Notes: generated by a model not told the origin, from the letters alone. DNA of 64,000 bases from Aquaticitalea lipolytica (GCF_014641635.1 NZ_BMIC01000004.1:1-64000), one strand, 5' to 3'; counted from the first letter of the stretch, positions 52,417 through 62,186 are shown. Program-made: numbers and translations.

Positions 52417-53361
52417 ATGAAGACAATAAAATTACTTTTCGCATTTGCTTTATCAGCAACATTATTTACTTCTTGTTATACAGAAGTATTAGTAGATGAT
52501 CATAATAATAACAATATATCGCTAAATCAGTTATTAAGCTCATATGAGTTATGGTATGTAGATATTAATCAAACCATTGGTCATGGAGAAACTCCTTTTT
52601 TACAAATTGCATTTACAATGTCGTTTAGAAACGGAACCGTTTTTGCTAATAACAATTTAGTTGGCTTTGGAAGCCAAGGAAATGGCTATGGAATAGATGT
52701 TGGAAGCTATCAGGCTTATGATATGATTTTAGATATCTACCACGATATTGATGGTTATAATACTTTTGACGTTTACCAAATAGATAATAACACTATAGAA
52801 TTATATAACCCATTTAATGATACTTCATACTTTTTACACGGTTACCAACGTAGCACGTTTGATTATGACTATGTGTTTTATGATAATATTCATTATTTCT
52901 TACAAGAGTATGAAGCATGGGAAAAAACATACACAAGCCAAGTTGGAGCTATAAATGAATTTGATAACGAAAACTACTTACAGTTTTTAGCAGGTGGAAA
53001 CGATTCAACTTTTAGAAGCTCTCAAGACACAAACATTGGGAACCCAGATAATATTTATTGGGATTACACAGGAGTTTACGGCGTTGGAGACATCTCAAAT
53101 AATATGTACTTAAAAACATTAACATTAGATTATGATTTTTTTGACAATGAATTTTTTGAGTTGAGCGTTATTAATGATCAGAGAATAGAATTATACCATC
53201 CTTCATCAGGAACTTTTTATGAGTTTACAGGAAGAGGATATATACAATATTTAAGAGAAAGTAACGCTAAAGGCGAAATCACTAAAAAAACGACAGAGCC
53301 TAAAAAACGTAAACAAAAAACCGAGAAAAAAGATAATCCTCGTATAAGTAATAGAAACTAG
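52417..53361 (+). CDS. Flavobacterial lipoprotein of unknown function
   Basis: A 314-residue lipoprotein with lipobox LFTSC (Cys20). The two middle regions repeat a layout (SSYELWYVDINQT; QRSTFDYDYVFYDNIHYFLQEYEAWEKTYTSQVGAI), rich in Asp, Asn and Tyr. Homologues in Flavobacteriaceae are, as I recall, often labelled nicotinic acid mononucleotide adenylyltransferase, but no nucleotidyltransferase motif is visible here, so that label should not be trusted. The Lys-rich end (about 285-314) is odd for a surface protein. A sigma-54-like promoter precedes it. Confidence 0.8.
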   Translation: MKTIKLLFAFALSATLFTSCYTEVLVDDHNNNNISLNQLLSSYELWYVDINQTIGHGETPFLQIAFTMSFRNGTVFANNNLVGFGSQGNGYGIDVGSYQAYDMILDIYHDIDGYNTFDVYQIDNNTIELYNPFNDTSYFLHGYQRSTFDYDYVFYDNIHYFLQEYEAWEKTYTSQVGAINEFDNENYLQFLAGGNDSTFRSSQDTNIGNPDNIYWDYTGVYGVGDISNNMYLKTLTLDYDFFDNEFFELSVINDQRIELYHPSSGTFYEFTGRGYIQYLRESNAKGEITKKTTEPKKRKQKTEKKDNPRISNRN

Positions 53362-53391
53362 ATTTTGGTTGGTTATTTAGTTTCAAAAGAA

Positions 53392-53427
53392 ACGCTCACT
53401 AATGTATTTTAGATGAGCGTTTTTTCT
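53392..53427 (+). terminator. Terminator after the lipoprotein gene
   Basis: ACGCTCA (53392-53398) pairs with TGAGCGT (53414-53420), followed by a T-run. Confidence 0.8.
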
Positions 53428-53518
53428 TTTTATAAAATTCTTATTGGCTATATATTGGAATTGAACAAGAATTTCTTGAACTTTACGTAAACTGATAACT
53501 CTTTTAAAACTAACTATT

Positions 53519-54025
53519 ATGGGATTATTTTCATTTATTAAAGATGCTGGAAATAAGATTTTTGGCATAAATAAAAAAAAAGCTGCTGCTAAAGAGGCAA
53601 ACACTAATGCAAAAGCAAATGCTGCTGCTGAGTTGCTTAAAGAAGAAGAAAATGCTGCACTTAAACTTGAAGAAACTATTAACGATTTACAACTTAAAGT
53701 TGATGGTTTAAAAGTGAAAATTAAAGGCGAAATGGCGACTGTAAAAGGTATAGCCCTAGACCAAACAACTAAAGAGAAAGTGGTTTTAGTGGTTGGTAAT
53801 AATGAAGGCATTTCTGTTGTTGATGACCAAATGACTGTTGAAAACCCTGAGCCTGAAGCTCAGTTTCATACTGTTATAAGTGGTGATACATTAGGTAAAA
53901 TAGCAAAGAAATATTATGGCAACCCAATGAAGTATCCTATTATTTTTGAAGCTAACCAACCAATGCTAACTGATCCTGATAAAATTTACCCAGGACAAGT
54001 ATTACGAATTCCGCATTTGGGTTAG
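53519..54025 (+). CDS. BON/LysM domain protein (Kbp/YgaU-like)
   Basis: A 168-residue protein with an Ala/Lys-rich N-terminal region, a BON-like domain (about 50-108; VDGLKVKIKGEMATVKGIAL), and a LysM domain (about 116-166; HTVISGDTLGKIAKKYYG). This is the layout of YgaU/Kbp, the K+-binding protein of E. coli that is induced by osmotic stress. No signal peptide is evident, as in Kbp. Confidence 0.9.
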   Translation: MGLFSFIKDAGNKIFGINKKKAAAKEANTNAKANAAAELLKEEENAALKLEETINDLQLKVDGLKVKIKGEMATVKGIALDQTTKEKVVLVVGNNEGISVVDDQMTVENPEPEAQFHTVISGDTLGKIAKKYYGNPMKYPIIFEANQPMLTDPDKIYPGQVLRIPHLG

Positions 54026-54029
54026 GCTA

Positions 54030-55349
54030 TTACAACTTACTTAACTCAACTTCTAAAGTTTCAACATCTGCAGGCTTTGCAATTATTTTTTTGTCTTTGT
54101 CTAATACAAAATAGCTTGGTGTTGCTTTTATTCCGTATTCGTTAGCTATAGTGTTATCCCACTTTGCTAGTCCTAAAACATGAATAAACTCTGGGTAATT
54201 TGTTATTGTGTTTTTCCAAGTTGAGTCATCATCTTCAAGCCCAATAGCTATTACTTTTAAATTTTTAGGATGTGCTTCAATAAATGCTTTTACTTTAGGA
54301 AGTTCGTCTAAACAATGAAAACAAGTACTACTCCAAAAAATAATTAAATAGTGGTCTGCACTATCTAGCTTGTGTAAAGATGTTTCTGTTATTTTTCCAT
54401 TTTTTGAAATTTTAATTGGAAAATCGATAGCCACTTCGCCTAATGAATTATCTCTGTATGTAACAATAGTTTCTAATAAGTCATTATTATTACTTTGCTT
54501 GGCTATTTCTAATAAGTAAGTATTAGTTATGTAGTTAGCAACATTAGATTTTTCAAGCTCTACAAATCGCCACCAAAGCATTTCTAACAATATGGACTTA
54601 ACTCCAATTTTAGTAGTGCTAATTGCTTTTGCTATATCATCAACATGTTGGTTGAAGGTGGTATCTTCTGTACTTGACGACATTCCAAAAACGTAAGCTA
54701 AAATTCTATCGGTTAAAAAATTTGAGCTTTGTAGTAACTCATTATTAAAATCTACGCGCTGCAAATAAGTGTTTTTTAAATTTTTAGAATAGGTTGAAAT
54801 ATCTTCAAACTGTGTTGGTATATAAGGCTCGTTAGCTTTAATAAAAACATTAGCCATTGTGCCTTTTGAAGCCTCATCATAACCTTTTTGAGTATCAGAA
54901 AGTGTATTGAAAATATCTTCAAAGGCCTTTTCATCTGTACTTTCTTTTGCGTAAAAATTACTTATTGCTGCGTTTATCAACTCCATACTTTTCGTATAAG
55001 AAGCCCATAATTCGTTTTCATTAGATGCTGTAAAAACCAAACCTTCTTCTAAACTAAAAGTTAACTTTACGTCTTCTTTTCCGCTATATATTAAATCGAA
55101 ATTATTTTCCTCTTGTGGCAATGCGTATACGATTTTATAAATACCTGCTGGAGCGTTAGCATCCATCTGTATTTTAAAACTACCATCCGATTGTACTACT
55201 CCTCTATTTACATACTCAGTACTTGTTGGACTTGATTTATACAACATAGCAAATGAGAATTTTTCTGCTGGTGTAAAAATGCCTTCAATACTATGCTGTG
55301 AAAACATAAGTACTGGTAGTAACACTAAAAGAAATACACTTTTTTTCAT
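54030..55349 (-). CDS. TlpA-type thioredoxin-like protein
   Basis: A 439-residue exported protein: signal peptide (about 1-18; LLVLLPVLMFSQ), a beta-rich N-terminal region of the DUF4369 type (about 19-120), a helical middle, and a thioredoxin-like domain (about 310-439) with CFHC (C343, C346; FWSSTCFHC). It probably acts as a disulfide reductase in the periplasm. CFHC differs from the common CPPC/CPPH. Convergent with the LysM gene, separated by 4 nt. Confidence 0.85.
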   Translation of the reverse strand: MKKSVFLLVLLPVLMFSQHSIEGIFTPAEKFSFAMLYKSSPTSTEYVNRGVVQSDGSFKIQMDANAPAGIYKIVYALPQEENNFDLIYSGKEDVKLTFSLEEGLVFTASNENELWASYTKSMELINAAISNFYAKESTDEKAFEDIFNTLSDTQKGYDEASKGTMANVFIKANEPYIPTQFEDISTYSKNLKNTYLQRVDFNNELLQSSNFLTDRILAYVFGMSSSTEDTTFNQHVDDIAKAISTTKIGVKSILLEMLWWRFVELEKSNVANYITNTYLLEIAKQSNNNDLLETIVTYRDNSLGEVAIDFPIKISKNGKITETSLHKLDSADHYLIIFWSSTCFHCLDELPKVKAFIEAHPKNLKVIAIGLEDDDSTWKNTITNYPEFIHVLGLAKWDNTIANEYGIKATPSYFVLDKDKKIIAKPADVETLEVELSKL

Positions 55350-55378
55350 TCTATATATTTTTATTTTTTGTTCAAAAA

Positions 55379-58300
55379 TTAAGCCACTATTGGTTGCAAC
55401 ACTACTAATGCTTGCTTTACAGATTTAATATTCTCAAATGTAAGTAATAAACGCAAACCTCCTCTTGTTTGTTTCTCTTTCATTTTTGCTGCATTAGGAT
55501 GTGTTTGTACAAATTGTAACACTTTGGTAAATCCGTGACTTTGGTAAAACGCACTTTGTTGGTCGTTAATAAAATAACCTACTAATTTGCCGTGTTTCAT
55601 GATAACCTTTTCTAAACCAATTTTTGTTGCTATCCATTTTATACGAACACTATTTAATAAATCTACAACTTGTTTTGGCAGTTCTCCAAAACGATCGATA
55701 AGTTGATTCTCAAAAACCTGAAGTTCCTCTTCTGTTTTAATAGTATTAAGCTGTGTGTAAAGATTTAATCGTTCAGTAATATTGTTTACATAGTCATCTG
55801 GAAACAACAACTCAAAATCAGAATCTATGGTAATATCTTTTACATACTCTTTATCTACACCTTCGTCTTGATATAAATCTTTAAACTCATTTTCTTTTAA
55901 TTCTTCAATAGCTTCATTTAATATTTTCTGGTAGGTATCAAAACCAATATCATTAATAAAACCACTTTGTTCTCCACCAAGTAAATCACCTGCTCCACGA
56001 ATTTCTAAATCCTTCATGGCTATATTAAATCCGCTTCCCAATTCAGAAAATTGCTCTAGTGCAGTTATACGTTTACGAGCATCATCTGTCATAGCAGAAT
56101 ATTCTGGTGTGATGAAATAGCAAAACGCTTTTTTATTACTTCGTCCTACTCGACCTCGCATTTGATGTAAATCACTTAACCCAAAATTATTAGCATTATT
56201 GATAAAAATTGTATTAGCGTTAGGTACATCTAGTCCGCTTTCTACAATAGTTGTACTTACCAACACGTCAAACTCACCATTCATAAAAGAGAGCATTAAA
56301 TTTTCAAGTTTCTTGCCATCTAATTGACCATGACCAACACCAACTTTAGCATCTGGAACTAGCCTTTGAATCATACCTGCAACTTCTTTTATGTTTTCTA
56401 TTCGATTATGAATAAAGAACACTTGTCCGCCACGTTGAATTTCATAAGTAATCGCATCTCTAATGGTCTCTTCATTAAATCTTACAACATGACTTTCTAT
56501 AGGATAACGATTTGGTGGAGGTGTTGTAATAACCGACAAATCTCTTGCTGCCATTAAGCTAAATTGAAGTGTACGCGGAATAGGAGTTGCTGTTAATGTA
56601 AGCACATCAACATTGTCTTTTAAAGTCTTTAATTTCTCTTTTACAGCAACACCAAATTTTTGCTCTTCATCAACAATAAGCAAACCTAAATCTTTAAACT
56701 TTACATTTTTATTTACGAGTTGATGTGTTCCTATAATAATATCAACATGACCATTTTCAAGGCTTTCAAGTGTTTCGCGTTTTTCTTTGGCTGTTCTAAA
56801 ACGATTCACATAATCAACAGTTACAGGAAAATCTTTTAACCGTTCTGTAAACGTTCTATAATGCTGATAAGCCAAAATAGTTGTAGGCACTAAAACCGCA
56901 ACTTGCTTACCATTATCAACGGCTTTAAATGCAGCTCTTATAGCAACTTCAGTTTTTCCAAAGCCAACATCGCCACAAACCAATCTATCCATTGGTCGTT
57001 CGCTTTCCATATCAGCTTTAATATCTGCTGTCGATGACATTTGATCAGGAGTATCTTCATACAAAAACGATGCTTCTAGCTCCAATTGCATATAGCTATC
57101 TGGTTTATACTGATAGCCTTTTTCCAGCTTGCGTTTAGCATACACCTGAATTAAATTAAAGGCAATTTCTTTAACTCTAGATTTTGTTTTCTGCTTTAAG
57201 GTTTTCCAAGCATTACTTCCAAGCTTATAAATTTTTGGAGGTTTACCATCTTTCCCATTAAACTTGGTAATTTTATGTAACGAGTGAATGCTTAAATACA
57301 GCACATCACGTTCGCCATAAATCAGTTTAATAGCTTCTTGTTTTTTGCCTTCTACATCAATTTTTTGCAAACCACCAAAACGTCCTATTCCATGATCGAT
57401 ATGTGTTACATAATCTCCAATATCGAGGTTTGTCAACTCTTTTAGAGTTATAGCTTGCTTTTTAGCGTAACCGTTTTTCAGATGAAACTTATGGTAACGC
57501 TCAAATATTTGATGATCTGTATAACAGGTAATTTTATTGTCGTGATCTATAAATCCTTGAAACAAGGATAATACAATTGTTTTATAATGTACATCTTGCT
57601 CAACATCTTCAAAAATATCGTGAAAACGTTTGGCTTGTTGTTCGCTTACACAAGCAATATAATTGGTGTAACCTTTATCATGAGATGCATTAAGGTTTTC
57701 AATTAACAAATCGAATTGTTTATTAAAAGACGGTTGAGGAGAAGTGTTGAATTGAATTGTTTCACTATTAAAATAGCTTGAAGTTCCAAACTCAACTAAT
57801 GTATATTCTAATAATTGTCGTTTAAGCAATTCTGAGTTGCAAAACAACTCGTTAGGAGACGCATGTTTTATGTCTTTTGAAAGTGTTTTAAAAGCGTCTT
57901 CAGCTTTACCAAAAAAATTATCAATTCTTGAAAATAATAAATCTGCATTTTTAGTAAATACAATTGTTTTTGAAGCAATATACTTTAAGAAACTCTCTCT
58001 GCTTTCTTCTAAAAACTTATTCTCAACATTTGGAATAATACTTATTTTTTTAATCTGTTCTGTAGATAATTGTGTTTCTACATCAAAAGTTCTAATACTA
58101 TCTACTTCGTCTCCAAAAAACTCAATTCGATAAGGTTCATCATGCGAAAATGAAAACACATCTACAATGCCTCCTCTTACAGAAAACTCGCCAGGTTCAG
58201 TCACAAAATCGACACGTTTGAATTGGTACTCAAACAACACTTCGTTTACAAAATCGATTGACAAATTATCGTTAAGTGAAATTTTAAGTGTATTTCGCTC

Positions 58301-58762
58301 AAGTTCCTTTCTTGTTACCACCTTTTCAAACAAAGCATCAGGATAGGTAACAATAATGGCTGGTTTTTTACGAGAATTGATTCGGTTTAAAACTTCAGCT
58401 CGCAACAACACGTTTGCATTATCGGTTTCTTCAATTTGATATGGACGACGATAACTTCCAGGATAAAACAATACATCTTTATCGTTAAGCAATAATTCTA
58501 AGTCATTAAGATAAAAAGCCGCTTCTTCTTTGTCATTAAAAACCAATAAAAATGGTACTTCAGATTGCTTAAATGTTTCTGAAATAATAAACGATAATGA
58601 CGACCCAACAAGTCCTTTAAGATGTAATTTGGGCTTGTCCTGAGCACTGCGACTTCGCTCAGTATAAACTCCGTCGAAAGGTTGATTTTTGGCAATAGCA
58701 ATTTGCAGATTTTGCGTTTGCAAAGTCTGTGCATAGGTTTGCGAGAGATGTGATTTACTCAA
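55379..58762 (-). CDS. mfd: Transcription-repair coupling factor
   Basis: A 1127-residue ATP-dependent translocase that removes RNA polymerase stalled at lesions and recruits UvrA. Visible parts: UvrB-homology region (about 50-330), CarD-like RNA polymerase-binding domain (DIGDYVTHIDHGIGRFGG), Walker A VCGDVGFGKTE (G597-K603), DEEQ box, and the C-terminal TRCF domain. Residues 28-44 (PFDGVYTERSRSAQDKP) come from a palindromic repeat inserted in frame (see feature at 58631) and look absent from typical family members by memory; they lie before the conserved core, so the enzyme is probably functional. A -7 element precedes the gene. Confidence 0.95.
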   Translation of the reverse strand: MSKSHLSQTYAQTLQTQNLQIAIAKNQPFDGVYTERSRSAQDKPKLHLKGLVGSSLSFIISETFKQSEVPFLLVFNDKEEAAFYLNDLELLLNDKDVLFYPGSYRRPYQIEETDNANVLLRAEVLNRINSRKKPAIIVTYPDALFEKVVTRKELERNTLKISLNDNLSIDFVNEVLFEYQFKRVDFVTEPGEFSVRGGIVDVFSFSHDEPYRIEFFGDEVDSIRTFDVETQLSTEQIKKISIIPNVENKFLEESRESFLKYIASKTIVFTKNADLLFSRIDNFFGKAEDAFKTLSKDIKHASPNELFCNSELLKRQLLEYTLVEFGTSSYFNSETIQFNTSPQPSFNKQFDLLIENLNASHDKGYTNYIACVSEQQAKRFHDIFEDVEQDVHYKTIVLSLFQGFIDHDNKITCYTDHQIFERYHKFHLKNGYAKKQAITLKELTNLDIGDYVTHIDHGIGRFGGLQKIDVEGKKQEAIKLIYGERDVLYLSIHSLHKITKFNGKDGKPPKIYKLGSNAWKTLKQKTKSRVKEIAFNLIQVYAKRKLEKGYQYKPDSYMQLELEASFLYEDTPDQMSSTADIKADMESERPMDRLVCGDVGFGKTEVAIRAAFKAVDNGKQVAVLVPTTILAYQHYRTFTERLKDFPVTVDYVNRFRTAKEKRETLESLENGHVDIIIGTHQLVNKNVKFKDLGLLIVDEEQKFGVAVKEKLKTLKDNVDVLTLTATPIPRTLQFSLMAARDLSVITTPPPNRYPIESHVVRFNEETIRDAITYEIQRGGQVFFIHNRIENIKEVAGMIQRLVPDAKVGVGHGQLDGKKLENLMLSFMNGEFDVLVSTTIVESGLDVPNANTIFINNANNFGLSDLHQMRGRVGRSNKKAFCYFITPEYSAMTDDARKRITALEQFSELGSGFNIAMKDLEIRGAGDLLGGEQSGFINDIGFDTYQKILNEAIEELKENEFKDLYQDEGVDKEYVKDITIDSDFELLFPDDYVNNITERLNLYTQLNTIKTEEELQVFENQLIDRFGELPKQVVDLLNSVRIKWIATKIGLEKVIMKHGKLVGYFINDQQSAFYQSHGFTKVLQFVQTHPNAAKMKEKQTRGGLRLLLTFENIKSVKQALVVLQPIVA
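58631..58682. repeat. Palindromic flavobacterial repeat inserted in mfd
   Basis: The sequence GGGCTTGTCCTGAGC...CTCCGTCGAAAGG includes CTGAGC and GCTCAG arms around CACTGCGACTTC. It is similar in type to short repeated elements recalled in Bacteroidota genomes (ERSRS translations). It lies in frame, adding about 17 residues to Mfd. No other copy was seen in this window. Confidence 0.65.
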
Positions 58763-58778
58763 GACAATTTATTTTGTA

Positions 58779-58786
58779 CAAATATA
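58779..58786 (-). promoter_or_regulatory. -7 element of mfd
   Basis: On the minus strand TATATTTG matches TAnnTTTG exactly, 17 nt before the mfd start. A -33 TTG at the usual spacing was not seen. Confidence 0.5.
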
Positions 58787-58920
58787 AAATTTTGTGATAG
58801 AGTTTGTTGTTAAAAAGTAATTTTAAAATTATATTTAATAGGTATTTTTCATTCTTATTATATAGGCTTATTAACCTTACTTTATAGATGATTTATATTT
58901 CAAAAGATAAAAAAAATATG

Positions 58921-58928
58921 TAGGTTTG
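58921..58928 (+). promoter_or_regulatory. -7 element of the TerB-like gene
   Basis: TAGGTTTG matches TAnnTTTG. It lies about 25 nt before ATG 58953 and covers the TTG codon at 58926, which rules out that codon as the start. Confidence 0.5.
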
Positions 58929-58952
58929 CAGAACCTTAAAAACAAGAAAATT

Positions 58953-59384
58953 ATGTCAATTTCAGATTTATTTGATAGTGGATTTAAAAAGCGTAATGAA
59001 GACCATTTTGCAGCAATAGTAAGAGTTGCTATGGATGATGGTGTTATATCTGACGATGAAAAAGCGTTTTTAGATAGATTGGCTCGTAATTTAGACATTA
59101 GCGAAAGTGATTATAAGTTAATTTTAAAAGATTACCAATCTCATCCTATTAATCCACCAACCTCTTATGACAGACGTTTAGAGCGTTTATATGATTTGGC
59201 TCGTATGGTTCAAGTTGACCATATTAAAGGAGACCATGAAGAAATTTTATTAAGAAAAATAGGAATTGGGCTAGGCTTTTCTCCAGACAATGTAAAGTAT
59301 GTTGTTGACAAAGCATTAACTTTAGTTAGTAATGGTGTTGATTTAGATACTTTTACAGAAGAAATTAAAAACATGAATAGATAA
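58953..59384 (+). CDS. TerB-like protein
   Basis: A 143-residue helical protein of the TerB (tellurite resistance-related) family. FAAIVRVAMDDGVISDDEKAFLDRLARNL is the family's acidic metal-binding helical pattern (about 21-49). The start is ATG 58953 (MSISDLFDSGFKKRNEDH); an upstream TTG at 58926 overlaps the -7 element. TerB acts with TerC/TerD in some organisms, but none is nearby, so the role is open. Confidence 0.83.
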   Translation: MSISDLFDSGFKKRNEDHFAAIVRVAMDDGVISDDEKAFLDRLARNLDISESDYKLILKDYQSHPINPPTSYDRRLERLYDLARMVQVDHIKGDHEEILLRKIGIGLGFSPDNVKYVVDKALTLVSNGVDLDTFTEEIKNMNR

Positions 59385-59401
59385 TTTATTAATCTATAAA
59401 T

Positions 59402-59434
59402 AAAAAAAGCCACATCAAATGATGTGGCTTTTTT
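59402..59434. terminator. Bidirectional terminator
   Basis: GCCACATCA (59409-59417) pairs with TGATGTGGC (59420-59428), flanked by an A-tract and a T-tract, between the TerB-like and aldehyde dehydrogenase genes. Confidence 0.9.
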
Positions 59435-59453
59435 GTTTTCTATAATTACTTAA

Positions 59454-61007
59454 TTACAAATCAAACTTAATCCCTTGTGCTAAAGGTAAGCTTGTTGTAT
59501 AATTTATGGTATTTGTTTGTCTACGCATATACACTTTCCAAGCATCAGATCCAGACTCGCGTCCTCCACCAGTTTCTTTTTCACCTCCAAAGGCTCCACC
59601 AATTTCTGCTCCTGATGTTCCAATATTTACGTTTGCTATTCCGCAATCAGAACCTTGTACTGATAAGAATGCTTCTGCTTCACGCAAATTATTAGTCATA
59701 ATGGCTGATGACAATCCTTGCGCAACACCATTTTGAATTTCTAATGCATTATGTACATCTCCTGAATATTTTAATAAGTATAAAACTGGAGCAAATGTTT
59801 CATGCTGTACAATTTTAAATTCTGGTTTTGCTTCAGCAATTGCTGGTTTTACATAACAACCACTTTCATAACCTTCGCCAGAAAGAACACCTCCTTCAAC
59901 AATAACATTTCCACCTTCTTCAACAACTTGAGTTAATGCATTTTGATACATTTTTACTGCATCCTTGTCAATTAATGGTCCAACATGATTTTTTTCATCT
60001 AATGGGTTTCCAATACGTAATTGTTTGTAAGCATCAACTACAGCATTTTTAACAGTGTCGTACATGCTTTCGTGAATAATCAATCGGCGAGTTGATGTAC
60101 AACGTTGTCCTGCTGTACCAACCGCTCCAAATACAGCTCCAATAACAGTCATTTTTACATCAGCATCTGGTGTTACAATAATTGCATTGTTACCACCTAA
60201 TTCAAGTAAAGATTTTCCTAAACGTCCTGCTACTTCTTTAGCAACTATTTTTCCCATTCTTGTACTTCCTGTTGCAGATACTAAAGGTATTCTTGTGTCT
60301 TTAGTCATCATCTCTCCAACTCTATAATCGCCATTAATTAAACAAGAAATCCCTTCTGGTAAATTATTAGCCGCAAAAACTTCAGCTGCTATATTCTGGC
60401 AAGCAATACCACACATTGGTGTTTTTTCACTTGGCTTCCAAACGCAAACATCACCACAAATCCATGCTAAAGCTGTATTCCATGACCAAACAGCTACAGG
60501 AAAATTAAATGCTGAAATAATACCAACAACACCAAGCGGATGATATTGCTCATACATTCTGTGTCCTGGACGTTCAGAGTGCATTGTTAATCCGTGAAGT
60601 TGACGAGATAAACCAACAGCAAAGTCACAGATGTCAATCATTTCTTGAACTTCTCCTAAACCTTCTTGGTATGATTTACCCATTTCATATGAAACAAGTT
60701 TTCCTAAAGCTTCTTTTTTCTCTCTTAATTTTTCACCAAACTGACGAACAATTTCTCCACGCTGTGGTGCAGGCATAGTTCTCCAAGTTTTAAAAGCTTT
60801 GGTTGCAGCATCCATTACTTTATCGTAATCTGCTTGTGTAGTTGTTTTAACTTTACCAATTAATTTACCGTCAACTGGAGAATAGCTTTCAATAATATCT
60901 CCATTAGAAAAGTTGTTAGAACCTGTTGAAGTTCCTTCATTTATATCTTTTACTCCAAGTTGTTTTAATGCTTTTTCAATTCCGAAATCGGTAGCAATTG
61001 CTTCCAT
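59454..61007 (-). CDS. Aldehyde dehydrogenase, ALDH7 (antiquitin) type
   Basis: A 517-residue ALDH with catalytic C303 (AGQRCTSTRR) and E269 (LLELGGNN). The N-terminal pattern (TDFGIEKALKQLGV; GLTMHSERPGHRMYEQYHPL) and length match the ALDH7/AmaB group, which oxidizes L-2-aminoadipate semialdehyde (its cyclic form is piperideine-6-carboxylate) in lysine degradation. Other lysine catabolism genes are not in this window, so the substrate is by analogy. Cytosolic. Confidence 0.9.
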   Translation of the reverse strand: MEAIATDFGIEKALKQLGVKDINEGTSTGSNNFSNGDIIESYSPVDGKLIGKVKTTTQADYDKVMDAATKAFKTWRTMPAPQRGEIVRQFGEKLREKKEALGKLVSYEMGKSYQEGLGEVQEMIDICDFAVGLSRQLHGLTMHSERPGHRMYEQYHPLGVVGIISAFNFPVAVWSWNTALAWICGDVCVWKPSEKTPMCGIACQNIAAEVFAANNLPEGISCLINGDYRVGEMMTKDTRIPLVSATGSTRMGKIVAKEVAGRLGKSLLELGGNNAIIVTPDADVKMTVIGAVFGAVGTAGQRCTSTRRLIIHESMYDTVKNAVVDAYKQLRIGNPLDEKNHVGPLIDKDAVKMYQNALTQVVEEGGNVIVEGGVLSGEGYESGCYVKPAIAEAKPEFKIVQHETFAPVLYLLKYSGDVHNALEIQNGVAQGLSSAIMTNNLREAEAFLSVQGSDCGIANVNIGTSGAEIGGAFGGEKETGGGRESGSDAWKVYMRRQTNTINYTTSLPLAQGIKFDL

Positions 61008-61130
61008 ATATATCTATTTTTTACGAATTATTAAATTTTGATGCGAAGATACTAATAAAATGTTGTTTTTACCTGAAGCATACATTGTAAAAAAATGTAA
61101 CTTTAGTGTTTAATCTTTTAAACATCCAAC

Positions 61131-62186
61131 ATGAGAAAATTAATGTATTGCATATCGTTTTTATTTCTTTTATCAAGCTGTAAGGACAGTGAGAAACAAC
61201 TTAAAGTTGAAAAACCTATTGAATCTCCTAAAGCTGAATTTTCTATTGTAATACACGGAGGAGCTGGTACCATATTGAGAGAAAATATGACTCCAGAAGA
61301 CGAAGCAGCTTACAAAGCAAAGCTCGAAGAAGCTATTAAAGTAGGTTACGAAATTTTAAAAAATGGAGGAAGCAGTCTAGATGCTGTTGAAAAAACTATA
61401 AACGTAATGGAAGATTCGCCTTTGTTTAATGCTGGTAAAGGCGCTGTGTTTACAAATGCTGAAACCAATGAATTAGATGCATCGATAATGGATGGAAAAA
61501 CATTAAATGCAGGTGCTTCTGCTGGTACAACTATTGTAAGAAACCCAATAAATTTAGCAAGAGCAATAATGGAAAAATCGCCTCATGTAATGTTATCTGG
61601 AAAAGGTGCTGAAGAGTTTGCTAAAGAACAAGGAATACAAATTGTTGACCCTAGTTATTTCTTTACTGAAAGACGATACAATTCACTTTTAAAAATTAAA
61701 GAAACTGAAAAAGTAGAATTAGACCACGACGACAAAACTGCTTTTTATGATCCAACTATTAAAGATTCAAAATTTGGTACTGTTGGATGTGTTGCTTTAG
61801 ATAAAAACGGAAATCTTGCTGCTGGAACTTCTACTGGTGGAATGACCAACAAACGTTGGGGACGCATTGGTGATGCTCCAATAATTGGCGCTGGAACTTA
61901 TGCAAATAATAATACATGTGCTGTATCGAGCACTGGTTGGGGAGAATTTTTTATTCGTGCTATGGTTGCCCACGACATTTCTGCTTTAATGGAATATAAA
62001 GGCTTAACACTACAAGAAGCTGCAAAAGAAGTTATACAGAAAAAAGTACCTCAACTTGGTGGTGATGGTGGTATAGTTGCTGTAGATAAAAACGGAAATA
62101 TGGTAATGGAATTTAATACTGCTGGTATGTATAGAGCATCAATGAATGACAAAGGCGAACTATATATTGGTATATACAAAGACTAA
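61131..62186 (+). CDS. Isoaspartyl peptidase/L-asparaginase, exported lipoprotein
   Basis: A 351-residue Ntn hydrolase of the plant-type asparaginase family, made as a precursor that cuts itself to expose the nucleophile T217 (FGTVGCVALD). The N-terminus has a lipobox LLSSC (Cys17), so it would be anchored in the membrane. HGGAGT (42-47) and GTSTGGMTNK belong to the substrate site. Products are free aspartate/asparagine or isoaspartyl dipeptides. It may scavenge nitrogen outside the cytoplasm, which is inference. Confidence 0.9.
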   Translation: MRKLMYCISFLFLLSSCKDSEKQLKVEKPIESPKAEFSIVIHGGAGTILRENMTPEDEAAYKAKLEEAIKVGYEILKNGGSSLDAVEKTINVMEDSPLFNAGKGAVFTNAETNELDASIMDGKTLNAGASAGTTIVRNPINLARAIMEKSPHVMLSGKGAEEFAKEQGIQIVDPSYFFTERRYNSLLKIKETEKVELDHDDKTAFYDPTIKDSKFGTVGCVALDKNGNLAAGTSTGGMTNKRWGRIGDAPIIGAGTYANNNTCAVSSTGWGEFFIRAMVAHDISALMEYKGLTLQEAAKEVIQKKVPQLGGDGGIVAVDKNGNMVMEFNTAGMYRASMNDKGELYIGIYKD

